Shown one piece after another: positions 44,895 through 55,469 of a DNA stretch of 64,000 nucleotides. Made by a program: the position numbers and the translations under genes. A model generated the notes under the pieces. That model saw only the letters and a list, made by a program, of their open reading frames with translations, made no database searches and was not told the origin of the DNA. Position 1 is the stretch's first letter. Every line of letters begins with the position of its first letter. Source of the stretch: Pseudoneurospora amorphoporcata (lineage: Eukaryota; Ascomycota; Sordariomycetes; Sordariales; Sordariaceae); contig MU859130.1 of assembly GCA_033297205.1 (NCBI GenBank), positions 62,001 through 126,000 on the forward strand, given 5' to 3'.

Positions 44895-45611
44895 ATGGCG
44901 ACCACATCCTCCTCCCCTTCGATGGCCATCCCCGGCCAATTTCTCGGCCCTGTCTCCAAGTTCCAACCCGGCCCCGGAACCCATATCCACGAGTCGAACC
45001 TCTACGCTTCGTTGCTCGGCGTCGTCAACATCGCACAGCCCGCCAAGGCGCCCGGCCCCGTGAAGCGCTTGAACAAGATTATCAATACCCAGACGTCGCC
45101 TGCCGAGCTGCCGACCATCTCAGTACTGCGTGCGGCGGGTTCGTCAGACAAGCGCGAAGTCCTGCCTGAAGTGGGCAACGTTGTGCTATGCCGGGTGATT
45201 CGCATCATGCCGCGCCAAGCGGTCGTGGCCATCCTGATTTGTGGCGATACTGTTCTGGAGGCCGAGTGGCAGGGCCTGATCAGAGTGCAAGATGTGAGGG
45301 CGACAGAGAAGGATAGGGTGAAGATCTACGATAGCTTCAGGCCTGGGGATATTGTTAGAGCTGAGGTGGTGAGTGCTTTTCTCTTCTCCCTCTACCAAAG
45401 AATGGGTGAATATCTTCGCTGACATGCTGCCATCTACTAGATTTCTCTTGGCGACCAAGCAAGCTACTACCTATCGACAGCGCGTAACGAGCTCGGTGTC
45501 ATCATGGCGACAAGCGAGGCTGGCAACACCATGTATCCCGTCAACTGGAAGGAATACAAGGACCCTGAGACTGGGCTCAGCGAACCCAGAAAGGTTGCGA
45601 AGCCTTACTGA
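44895..45611 (+). CDS. csl4: Exosome complex subunit Csl4
   Basis: Cap subunit of the RNA exosome, which degrades and trims RNA from the 3' end in nucleus and cytoplasm. Exons: 44895-45368 and 45441-45611; 214 residues. The N-terminal ECR1-type domain includes PGQFLGPVSKFQPGPGTHIHESNLYASLLG. The central S1-like RNA-binding domain runs from about 95 (VGNVVLCRVIRIMPRQAVVAIL) to about 165 (YDSFRPGDIVRAEVISLGDQASYYLSTARNELGVI). The intron (45369-45440) separates AEV from ISLGDQ, a conserved boundary. The C-terminus ends PRKVAKPY. The start context ACACAATGGCG is strong. Confidence 0.95.
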
Positions 45612-46852
45612 GGTCGGCGGATGGAGTTTCAAACGAGACGTGAAAAGGATGCTCAAGAAGCAACGCATAGCGGAGTTACTGGCTTGAGATACAGCGTGTT
45701 ATTAAGGTGATCCGGACGTCATCTTTCCCGAGAGTTCACCGGGTAATGACAGGAGATGTCTTGTCAGATCTCCTGTCAACACCATGTCAAGAGCTTGCAG
45801 GTGTGGCGGCAGGTCGACCGTCAAAACATCACTGTTTACAAGAGGCCAGACCATCGACATATTCGACTGCTCCACAGAGCCCGCATGCCTGAGGGCGCAA
45901 GACCAGTAATGGTTTCAAGCCAAGAGATATCCTGGCCCAAGAATTCTGGCGTATACTCCCGTTACGCCAAGTTAGACTGCGCAGAAAAGAGTCTGGGCGA
46001 TGGGGTTCGCGTTCGGAGAAGATGGAGCTCGGCCCTGTCAAGATTCATCTTTGACACAGCGGAACAACCAAGTTATGATGTAGCGGCCGGTTTGGAGATT
46101 ATTGAAGACGATGGCAAGCTATGATCTTGTCGCCGCAAGGAAAGATATGGTGACATTAGGCCAACCTGAGGCGGTCATTGCATTAAGAAGCTGGATACCC
46201 ATTCTTGAATTTGTATAGAAGATACCATTAACCTTCTTCATATGTTTGTTCCATTGTCCCCATCTTTCCGTGCCGCCATCCGCCCCCTGAACCATATCTT
46301 AAGGAGTAGTGTTTCTTTAGGGCGGCCCAAGGGCGGCTCGGCGTCTTCCACCCTCCCCACATGGGCCTTGCATCGTGCATGCGGTACCTACATACCGCTG
46401 AAGATCATCGGAACGGCGGGGGGGAACAGAACGTGATGGCGGTACGTCACCGAGACCCCTGCGTGCCTTAATCCATTTCCACCCATTTCTTGTTATCCCT
46501 TTCACAGCTGACTTATTCCTCAAAAAAGGAGGAGGAGGGAAGAGTGAGATCTGGTGACGTGTTGGTCAGCTTCATCAGTGCCTCCAGATACACAAAACCA
46601 AATACCAAGACGAAAACAAGAAGCCCCTGCCCCTTGTTTCGAACGGGAACCAGGCCACCCCCACCGCAACGGTTGTCTCCATCCAGTTTTCTCGTTCCTG
46701 ACAGGAGTCCACTTGGTTCCCGAAAAGAAAAAAAAACATCAAGACCGGACGAACCGTTTCAATCCGGTCACCACCATTTCCGTCCAATCCGACTCAGGTA
46801 CGGACTCTTCCGACGATACTTGTCGTCCGTCCTATCGGGGCCCCGGTGAGCC
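45612..46852. other. Intergenic csl4 / sec2-like
   Basis: No gene is supported. A 122-codon frame at 45756-46124 has no motif. A perfect hairpin (45748-45777) lies about 140 bp after the csl4 stop. The region after 46500 is probably the leader of the next gene. Confidence 0.5.
45748..45777. repeat. Perfect inverted repeat, 10-bp arms
   Basis: GACAGGAGAT (45748-45757) pairs exactly with ATCTCCTGTC (45768-45777) across a 10-nt loop. Its place after csl4 suggests a 3'-UTR stem-loop, but function is unknown. Confidence 0.75.
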
Positions 46853-47959
46853 ATGTCGACCACCGCGACCATGACCATGACCGCCGCCCCCGTCGCCGAA
46901 CCGGTCACCCGGACGTTGTCTACCGCCCCTTGCTGTCCGCAATGCGGTACGGATCTTGAGGGGACCCAGCCCTTCGAGGAGATGCAAGCGGCCGTTCTCG
47001 ACGCTCACAACAAGATCCAAGAACTTCAAAACCAAGTGCGTCTGCTCAATGAAAAGGCTTCGTCCGCCGTCGACCGCTGGGCCGATTACGAAGACGAGAT
47101 AGCCCGGCTACGGGGACAACTCAAACAACAACAATCACAATCACAAGCCTTCCCAGCTGCCTCCCAAATATCATCACCGCAACAACAATCGCAACAACAA
47201 CACGCCGCGGCCGCCCTCGCCACCCCTCCCCAATCCGCAACCCCCTCCACCACCGCAACAGCCAACGCCTCCCCCGCCAGCGTCGCCCCTCGCAGCGTCG
47301 GCTCCGTCTCCTCCTTCTTGCCTACCGGCGCCGCCTCCCGTCTCTCCGCCTTCTTGACCTCGCGCAAATCAACACCCAACCTCAAATCCGGCACACCTCC
47401 CGCGGGTTCCCACCCACACATGCCAACATACCAATCGACCCTCTCGCAATCTTTCACGCAAAGCAGCCCGCTCCAACAACCTTTCCAATCCACCCCTAGT
47501 GTCCAACACCAAAAGGAGATCTCCGACCTCCAAACAGCCTTGGACACCGAAAAGTCGCTGCACACGGAAACCCGCTCCAAGCTAGCCAAGGCCGAGGCGA
47601 AACTCACCGCCACGTCGCGGGAGATTGAAGAACTTTCTGTAACCCTGTTCTCAGAAGCGAACGAGATGGTTGCCAACGAAAGGCGGGCGAGAGCGAAGCT
47701 CGAAGAGAGGGTCAAGACGCTGGAAAAGAGGGATGAGCAGAAGAAGGAAAGACTAGAAATGTTGGAGGGGGCGGTAAGGAGGATGGAGAGGGTTAGGGAG
47801 GTTTTGAGGGAGACGGAGATGCTGGAGAGTGGGAGGGGGGTGGGAAGGGAAGATATGGATGGGGAGGGGGAGGGGGACAGTGATTATGAGGATGGAGGGA
47901 AGCTGGTAGCCGTGGTGACGCCCAGGGGGGATAAACCCAGGCTGGATCTGGACGACTGA
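46853..47959 (+). CDS. sec2: Sec2-type Rab GEF domain protein
   Basis: Single-exon protein of 368 residues. The coiled-coil Sec2 GEF domain activates the exocytic Rab Sec4 on secretory vesicles. The diagnostic segment (about 255-300) reads EELSVTLFSEANEMVANERR and continues into a long heptad helix (LEERVKTLEKRDEQKKERLEMLEGAVRRME). An N-terminal Cys pair (CCPQCG) and a first coiled coil (about 43-85) precede a Gln/Ser/Pro-rich linker that includes SRKS-type sites. The C-terminus is acidic. It is shorter than yeast Sec2 (759), lacking the long regulatory tail, so it may be the short ascomycete form. Confidence 0.82.
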   Translation: MSTTATMTMTAAPVAEPVTRTLSTAPCCPQCGTDLEGTQPFEEMQAAVLDAHNKIQELQNQVRLLNEKASSAVDRWADYEDEIARLRGQLKQQQSQSQAFPAASQISSPQQQSQQQHAAAALATPPQSATPSTTATANASPASVAPRSVGSVSSFLPTGAASRLSAFLTSRKSTPNLKSGTPPAGSHPHMPTYQSTLSQSFTQSSPLQQPFQSTPSVQHQKEISDLQTALDTEKSLHTETRSKLAKAEAKLTATSREIEELSVTLFSEANEMVANERRARAKLEERVKTLEKRDEQKKERLEMLEGAVRRMERVREVLRETEMLESGRGVGREDMDGEGEGDSDYEDGGKLVAVVTPRGDKPRLDLDD

Positions 47960-48365
47960 GGGTGATAATATTTAATGGTAACCTCTCCGAGATATATAGA
48001 GGGGAGGGTAATTTTAATTTAATGTAATGTAATGTAGTGATGGGGATGAATGGGTATGCATGTAGGTAGTCGAGATCTTGCTTTTGGGCTAGCATTTATC
48101 TGGCGGAAAAAAAAGGAAAACCAGGGGCACGGCAGGCATCATGACGGAATTGCATGGTCGGCGGGCTCGGGCTGGTTCTTGGATATAGACGGGGTCGGTG
48201 GGAAGGAGCATTCATGGCGGCAGCGTTAGATTATCAACTTTGACAATTCAACGCTGTGTCTACATCATATGAGACTTCTCGATATTGACCTCGGAATAAT
48301 AACTCATTATCAATTGGGTATACTTTGATTTATTTATTTTTCGCTTGCGGTGATGTAGTGATTTC
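47960..48365. other. Convergent 3' region sec2-like / pus4
   Basis: AT-rich, with short TAATG repeats (about 48018-48038). It holds the 3' ends of both genes. Confidence 0.55.
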
Positions 48366-49903
48366 TTATGCCTTCGTTTCAGTTTCTGTCTTGACGGTCT
48401 CCTGGTTCTTTACGGGAGCAGATGCTTCGGTTTTTACCTCGCTTGTGGGCTGCTCCTCGGTCTTAACATCTCCGGTCTTGACTGGCTCAGCCTTGACCTC
48501 CTCCTTCCTCACTACCGGCTCAATAGCCTGGGCTTTGGCCACCTTGTCCTTGTTGTTCCACAAATCCAGAGCCTTCTGGATCTTGGGTGCCCAGACCTCC
48601 TCGCCCAGGGCAAGATCGGAGTACTCCATGCAGTTATCAGTTCCCAAAACGAACTCTCCTTGCCTGGACCTAACCAGTTCAGCCATCATGGCGCCGCATC
48701 CAAGCTTCTCACCCAAATCATGGCACAGACTGCGGACGTAGAAGCCCGAAGTCACAGTCATGCGGATCTTGGCAGCCGGAGGACCCTTGCCCTCCCAGGG
48801 GAAGGGAGTATCGGGCGAGGGTGGAGGAGGAGCAAGATCCAGACCGCGATTCTTGGCGTATTTGTCCTGCTGCTTGTCCTTGCCCTTCTTATCTTTCAGA
48901 GCACCAGACATCATGGGCTCGGCGGCCCCGGTCTCGGTCTTCCTCTTCTTGCCCGCGGGCTCGTCGGAGACCAACTCGTCTACGCGCTCCTCGGCCGCGC
49001 GCTTGTTGCTCTCGTGGTCCGCCAACGCATTGACCTCCTTCTCCATCATCTCCGGTATTAACGTCGCGGCCTCCTCTGTGCTGGTCGTGCCCTCCTGCTG
49101 GTTCTTGGCCACCTGCCACACCGACTTGACCACGTTCTTCTCGGCCTGCTCAGCCTCCTCCGTCGGCCACCGGTGGTTGTGCGTTCCCGGTTCGTACCAC
49201 TCGGTCAGCTCGAGTTCCGTCACGTCGACCTCGCGGGTCTCGATCTCGCGGGGGATCGGCTTGCCCTCGCGCGCGTATTCGTACAGGGGCTTGCCGTTCA
49301 TCTTGAGCGCCGAGTAGAGCGGGGGCATCTGCTGGAACTTGCCGCGGAAGGAGTTGAGGGCCTCTTCGACCTGCTCGCGTGCGATGTTGCTGTAGTCGCC
49401 CTTCTTGATGAGCTTGCCGACGCGGTCATAGGTGTCGGTGCTGGCGCCGAAGACTACCACGGTCTCGTACGTCTTGGTGCAGCCCAGGAAGTCGTGCAGA
49501 GCCTTGGTGCCCTTGCCGACGCCGAGGATCAGGACGCCGGTGGCGAGGGGGTCGAGGGTACCGCCGTGGCCGATCTTGACGTTCATTTCCCGCTTCGCAT
49601 GGGTGCGGCGTTGCTTTTGGTATCTGTTTTCCTTCTCGCGGAGGGCGCGGTCGGCGGCTAGGAGGGGCGCGAAGAGCTTGGAGGGGTTGAAGTGGTGTTG
49701 ACAGTCGCGGATAACCTGGGCAGAGCTCATGCCATAAGGCTTGTTGATGGCTGTTGTTGGAGTAGTATTAGGTCAGCTTTACTTCTTCATGATGCGCTTT
49801 TCGAAGACTCCATCTGTAGAATGCGCGCGGAAGACTGAAGGCGTAGTGATGACAGTAGTGATGACATACCGAAGACGCCCTCAGCGAGGCTGTTCTGTGC
49901 CAT
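48366..49903 (-). CDS. pus4: tRNA pseudouridine-55 synthase Pus4 (TruB family)
   Basis: Makes the universal pseudouridine 55 of the T-loop in cytosolic and mitochondrial tRNA. Exons on the minus strand are 49903-49870 and 49750-48366 (intron 49751-49869), giving 472 residues. Splicing joins MAQNSLAEGVF to AINKPYGMSSAQ, the expected TruB N-terminus. The catalytic motif is GHGGTLDPLATGVLILGVG with nucleophile Asp 78. KTYETVVVFGASTDTYD and the FQQMPPLYSALKMNGKPLYEYAREG region are also typical. The family C-terminal motif VRSLCHDLGEKLGCGAMMAELVRSRQG is intact. Unusual are a charged insert of roughly 130 residues in the middle (including KKRKTETG and DKKGKDKQQDKYAKN) and a Lys/Glu/Val-rich tail after about 410. 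It is divergent from dim-7. Confidence 0.94.
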
Positions 49904-50597
49904 CTTGATGAATGACCCGCAGATCATTTACAGTCTCTGGAAAGTTGAGGTAGGAGAGACGGGGATAATAATAATTCGGGGGACAATGGATACAGCCCTT
50001 CTGAACTCGGATGCAGCAGAACCTGTTTCCAATGGGAGTCTGCGCAGGAAGCCGTCACTCAAAAATTCCTAGACTCAAGACATCAGACCGCAGGGGACGC
50101 TCACTTATTCTAGGGCTTATCGTCCCTTATCAGTAGCGGATGTGGAGCCGGGGAACAGGGGTTTAAGTGCCTTGGCCCCGCCCCCACCACTGACGAACGA
50201 TTTGGCAAGCCGGCCGTCGAGGTCCCGTCACGCTCTCGCCTCGCTGCGCGTGTGAACAAGTCGCGTCCATTGGCCTGTTTTCAAGAAAAGCATCGCGTTA
50301 CATCCCACTCCTACTCAACACCCTTTCGCTTAGGTTACTGTTTTCCCTGTTACCCCCCCTTTGTGTTTCTTCAATAATTACCGTGTAACTTATTATCATC
50401 TTCACTTTTGCCCAAGGCCAAAACACTGTGATAGGTGGCGACTCGAACGTTTACGACAAGAGGCTGTCAACAGTTTCAACAACTAGAAGTTCCTTTTAGT
50501 TACGATCTCGATCGACTTCCCAAGTCTTCAACCTCGATATCTACATACGACCAAATTATTACCGAGCCCGTTTCTTTGGGAGAACCACAACAACAAA
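49904..50597. promoter_or_regulatory. Shared promoter region pus4 / dim-7
   Basis: A 694-bp head-to-head region. A C-rich stretch (about 50167-50190) and a T/C-rich stretch (about 50340-50410) precede dim-7. No specific site is assigned. Confidence 0.4.
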
Positions 50598-52720
50598 ATG
50601 GCCGGACCAGGACGCCCACGGCGCAGAAGGGGCTCTAGCGCATCCATCGACTCGACCGACGACAGGCGCCGGCGATGGACAAAGGAGTTGGCTATACTCA
50701 AGCCGGTGAACCCAGGATCTCCGGATGAATCGTGGCCATATTTTGCCGTGTTGGCAGATGCCACCATCTATCAAAAAGACGGAAAGACGCTGGCAAACCC
50801 GCTCCATGTTGATCTCGAGGGGCCGTTTATCGTACGCGGAAAGCTTGAACCAGTGGAAGATGATGACAATGAAGCTCGCGAATGCTGTATGTTGACTTGG
50901 TGATGCCCGCCTCCCCCCCTTGGAGGTTTCCTGCTCGATCGCTAACAATTTGCAAGTCGTCAAGCCATACAACAAAGCGACGTATATCGAAATCTCTAGA
51001 TCAGAACGATACTCGATCGGATTTGACCCAAACACCCTTTGGGTTTCTGGCGCATCCGGATGGTTCGAAATTATTCCCTCGAGGAAATACGAAGCCATGT
51101 ACAGCCAGGTTATGGAGGCCATCACACTTTACTATGGAATCATGGGTCCCTACGAGGAGTTCAAGAGGCTATCAAAGAAGGCCAAGAAGAAGCGCAAATA
51201 CACGAAGCCGCCACCTCTAGACGAAATCTTCTTTGCATACGCGCTTACGGCAGGAGATGGGGGCGTCACTCTAAAAGAAGAGGTCGAGGCCAGATGTCAC
51301 AAGTGGGCAAAGTTCTTGTTAGCGCATTTTCCCAAGGAATTGGAGATCAAATGGCAGAACACCGAGTTTGCCGCTTGGCTGCAAGCAGCTCACCCTGACC
51401 TTCAAAAGAAGATCAGCGATGTCGCTGCTGGATTGCTCACCAAACCAGCTGCCGAGCCCGAGGGCTTACTTGCGCGGGACGACCGAGTTTACTCACCTCA
51501 ATCCCAAAGTCTAGCGGTTCGTGAACCACCGAAAGGCAGGACGACAAAAACCAGTCGACAGGCTAGCGAGCTGTCAGACCAACACTCGGACAAAGGATTA
51601 GGAACCCCGGCCCCAGCCCCAGTATCAACCCGACATTTACCTTCGAACTCCCCCCATCCCCGGGCGTCTCCCGTCATCATTACTGGCAACGACGACCTTC
51701 CCGATGATCCAGTCGATCGGCTTATCATTCTGCTGGGAGAAGTCGCCCAACGGATTGACATTAAGGAGGCGAAGATGTCAAAGGTCAACTCGGACCTGTT
51801 CTACAACTGCAGGATCAAAGTCTACACTGCCACCAGGGAGCTATGCGAGCACTTTGCAAAGGATCTTGTTGAGCGATTGCCACCAATGTGGGACAACACC
51901 CCATATAAGGCTTGGCTTGAGGACGTTGTCGAAAATGGACGCCCTGCTCCAACGGATTTAAGAGTCGAGGACATTCCTAATTATCTGAATCGTCGGAACC
52001 GGCGGCAAACTCATGTAAGTCGCCTGCCAAGCGCTCTCGGGGCTTCACCTAGTGTCGAGGCCGAGTCGAAGGACCAAGTCCGAGCTGGAAAACAACCCCG
52101 GGTAGGCCGTCCGTCCGGGAAAGTTGCAACCCTGCGTGTGGCAGGCTCCAAGCGACTCGCATCCGACATGGCCGACGAGGAAGACCTGCCACCGAGGCGT
52201 GGACGAAAAGCACTAAAGCGAACAGTCGAAGCGGAGGAAGACGAGGATAGCGACGCAAACGACGTCATCATCGACATAGCCGACGACTCGGGCGTCATAC
52301 CGAAAGACGCAGTCCGGATAGTAGTCCAGGCCGAGCGCCTCCCGACCATGTCACCGGCCGGTCCTAACGGGACCTGGACGTGCGATCAGGAAGGTTGTGG
52401 CTACGTGGTTCGGTCGGCGGACGAGCCCGTGGGGCAGGACCTCATCTCGAAGCATTTCAAGGACCACGAAGAGCAGGCGCAGAAGATTAACTTAGCGATG
52501 GAGGAAAGTAGGGCGGGACATTTGCCTATCAAGTATGACTTTACTATGTTCTCTTCTCCTCCACGTTAAGCTTCGCACAAGACTAGTCGTTCTAACAAGC
52601 CTTCACAGTCATCTCCTTGATAAAATCCAGGCGATGGGGAAGAATGCCCTAGCTAAGAAACGGGGTTCACTGAACGGGGAGCCGCTACCTGTGCCGATCA
52701 AACGTCGGTTGTTGATCTAA
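50598..52720 (+). CDS. dim-7: DIM-7-type heterochromatin factor (DIM-5 recruitment)
   Basis: In Neurospora, DIM-7 is the DCDC subunit that brings the H3K9 methyltransferase DIM-5 to RIP-mutated DNA and is needed for DNA methylation. Identity is inferred from gene order (nmr-1, erg-1, csl4, sec2, pus4, then this gene) and from its domains. Exons: 50598-50886, 50957-52532, 52609-52720; 658 residues. Residues about 45-155 resemble the RFTS fold of DNMT1 and fission-yeast Raf2 (YFAVLADATIY, LHVDLEGPFIVRGKLEP, GASGWFEIIP). The middle is disordered with basic patches. Near residues 565-600 is a C2H2-type finger, CDQEGC then HFKDH. The last exon encodes HLLDKIQAMGKNAL. Without the last splice the protein would stop at 52569 after IKYDFTMFSSPPR. 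Confidence 0.8.
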
Positions 52721-53128
52721 GTCGGCAACATCAATCTACCATCGACCGCGGCCTCCGAGCAAATGATGTCCCCCGATCGACATTGGATGGCGGGCAAAAG
52801 TAACAACTGGGATTCAAAGAATACCCATTGTTTGTTGTCTTTATACTGTATCGAATACAATGATCTCTCGGATTTGGGTGGTAGCCAAGCATGACTCGAG
52901 ATTCGGGATATCAGGAAACGAAGGGTGTTTTGGAGTTCATTGGGATTCAGAGGGCATATATACGGAGGCTTGAGTTGACGTTGTTAGGCACATATTGTAC
53001 AGATTTCAAAAAGGGGCTTTGGCTCCATCCAGCATAAATCCTCCCTTCATTTAATCCAGCTCATTCATCCATAGTAGGACCCAATACCATCCACGATCGA
53101 TCACTCCCCCTCCCACCTCACCTACAAC
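52721..53128. other. Convergent 3' region dim-7 / mss1
   Basis: No gene or notable structure. It holds the transcript ends of both genes. Confidence 0.55.
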
Positions 53129-55045
53129 TTACTTCCCAACACAAAACTTCTCGAAAATAACCCCCAATACCTCCTCCACATCCCCAGCTTCTCCCTTCCC
53201 CGTGATAGCAGCCAACCTCCCCGCTGCCACCCGCAAGTGTTCTGCCGCCAGCACGATATCCGCTTCCACTTCCTCTCCTGGAGTACCCCCTTCAACACTC
53301 GGATCCGCCTCAGCCATGAAATCCTCCAATGCATCTCTACACTGACCAAGCAACTCATTCTGCCTCGCCGTAACGCCTAGCAAATGCTCCATGTCTTGCG
53401 GGATGGCGGTCAGCTCGGCGAAGGAGGAGGACAGGCGGGAGATGAGGTGGTGGATTTTGCCTGGGTCTTTGTCATCGGTGTTGTCAAGTGATTGTTGTTG
53501 TTCGGCGGTTCGGCAGGAGATGAGGATGGGGTCCTGGGTCTTGAGCGGGGAGTCTGCGGGGAGGTCTTGGGTAGCAAGCACGTCGGTATTGAAAGACTGG
53601 ATTAATTGAGCTAGGACTTCGGGCGGACAGGTCTCGGATTTGTTGATCACTAGGAGAGATTCGGGCGCTGAAGAAGCGAGGTGGAGGGTTGAGAGGTCGT
53701 AGTTTAGGCGGTAGCTTCCTTCGACACGGTTGGCGTTTGGATGCGGTTCGACAGAAGCCAAGACGATGATCACGTCTGAGTCGAGGGCCTTTTGTCTCGC
53801 GCGGCGGATACCCTCCTCTTCGATCTTGCCTATAGGCGCCTCCTTCTCTTCTGCTGGTAGTAAGGACGAGCGGGTGCGAATACCAGCTGTATCAGCGAAC
53901 GAACACAAATACCCGCGCATGTCAAGACTAGCTTCCACAATATCTCTCGTCGTACCGGCCTCAGAGGACACAATGCTCGCTTCCCTTCCAACAATCAAGT
54001 TCATCAAACTGCTTTTGCCAACGTTCGGCGGACCGAGCAGGGCGATGCGGATGCCGTTGCGGAGTAGTTCGCTCCGCTGGCTGCCCATCTCGTGCAGCTT
54101 GATGGAGTGCAAAATCCCTTTCACAAGACGAGTGACGTTCCGCAGCAGCTCGGTCGGCGACTCATCGAAGTGCTGGTCCTCGCTGAAGTCGATCAGAGCT
54201 TCGATTTCGCCCCTGGCTAGCAGTAGCTGTTCCCGCCAGGACTCGTACGTCTTGCCCAACACGCCCGAGGTGCCGCGGATGGCGGCCCGTCGCTGCTGCT
54301 CGGTTTCCGCGGAGAGGGCGTCGCCGAGGGCTTCGACTTGGGCGAGGTCTAGCCTGTTATTGAGGAAGGCGCGCTTGGTGAACTCGCCTTGCTCGGCGTA
54401 GCGGATGGTACCCGAAGACGTGGACGTGGACTTGGGAATGGCGGAGAGAACGGCTTTGACGGTGGCTGGGCCGCCGTGCACGTGCAGCTCGAGGACGTCC
54501 TCGCCTGTGACGGTCTTGGGACCGGGGAAGTAAAGGACCAGAGCGTCGGTGTCGAGGACGCCGGCGTTAGCTGATGAGACCTCTTTGCCCGGCACGGTGG
54601 GCTCGGTCAGGGTGCGCACTGCGGCGTATCTGGGTTTTGGGATGGGCTTGTTGGGACATAATGCGTTGTAGACCTTCAGTTGGTGTTAGTCATGTCAGGA
54701 GTGACTGGAAGAGTTGGGTGTGAGAGAGCCTGAGGAAGGTTTTACATCAAGACATCCAGGACCAGAAGTACGAATCACTGCTATGCCAGCTCTTCCTGAT
54801 CCTGACGAGAGCGCGTAGATGGTGTCGTTTGTGAGAAAGGACAGAGTCGAGTCTCTAGGATTTCCACCTTGACCATTGACCCCAGAGACGGCGTCAAAGG
54901 CAGACGCCCTACGGCCAAACTCACGATAGCTTCTTGCTATGCGGATAAAACATGGCTGCTGTGGCCGAGGTTGGAATAAGGTTGAAGTGACTCGGGAACC
55001 TCCCGGTCGGGGAATAGCAGCTCGTCTTAGCGCATGGCGGAACAT
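53129..55045 (-). CDS. mss1: Mitochondrial tRNA modification GTPase Mss1 (TrmE/GTPBP3)
   Basis: With Mto1 it installs the 5-carboxymethylaminomethyl-type modification at the wobble uridine of mitochondrial tRNAs. Exons on the minus strand are 55045-54746 and 54673-53129 (intron 54674-54745, branch CTAAC); 614 residues. The first ATG (55045) starts MFRHALRRAAIPRPGG, an Arg-rich, acid-free mitochondrial presequence. The TrmE N-domain follows: DTIYALSSGSGRAGIAVIRTSGPGCLD, LVLYFPGPKTVTGEDVLELHVHGG and EFTKRAFLNNRLDLAQVEALGD. The G domain has GPPNVGKSS (about 313), GTTRDIVE, DTAGIR (about 361) and NKSE (about 445), where NKxD is usual. The obligatory C-terminal FCVGK (C-x-G-K) is present. It is divergent from mak16 across only 424 bp. 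Confidence 0.95.
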
Positions 55046-55469
55046 TGACCTCAACCGAAAGACATGAAGCCCTTTTCACAAGTGAATGTCTTCAGTGGAG
55101 AGATGTCACTGGGAAAGAGATCGTGAACCTTTTCGATGGCGGGCAATTGATGAACAGGACCCCTGCAGCGAAAGCAAGCGCTAAGACTTTGAGATGCCAC
55201 TTTAAAGATATCGCTGTAAGATGATTGGCCCTGACCCCAGAGCTGCCGGGATGTCCAGCGATTGCACGGACCACATCGACCGCATCAAAAGTTCAGAAGA
55301 TCCATTTCTAAATTTTTATCGGGCAACCGCCGCCACGCCTCTGTCTTCTCCATCTCCTCCACGAACTGGACCTGCTCCTCCTCCTTCGAGAAGTCGACCT
55401 TTTCCCACCACAACGCCAATTCGAAGATACCCCGACAATTAGAAGGCGACCAGATCAACCACAGTCAAC
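55046..55469. promoter_or_regulatory. Shared promoter region mss1 / mak16
   Basis: A compact 424-bp head-to-head region. TAAATTTTTA at about 55308-55317 is close to an RRPE core but not an exact AAAATTTT. Confidence 0.4.
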
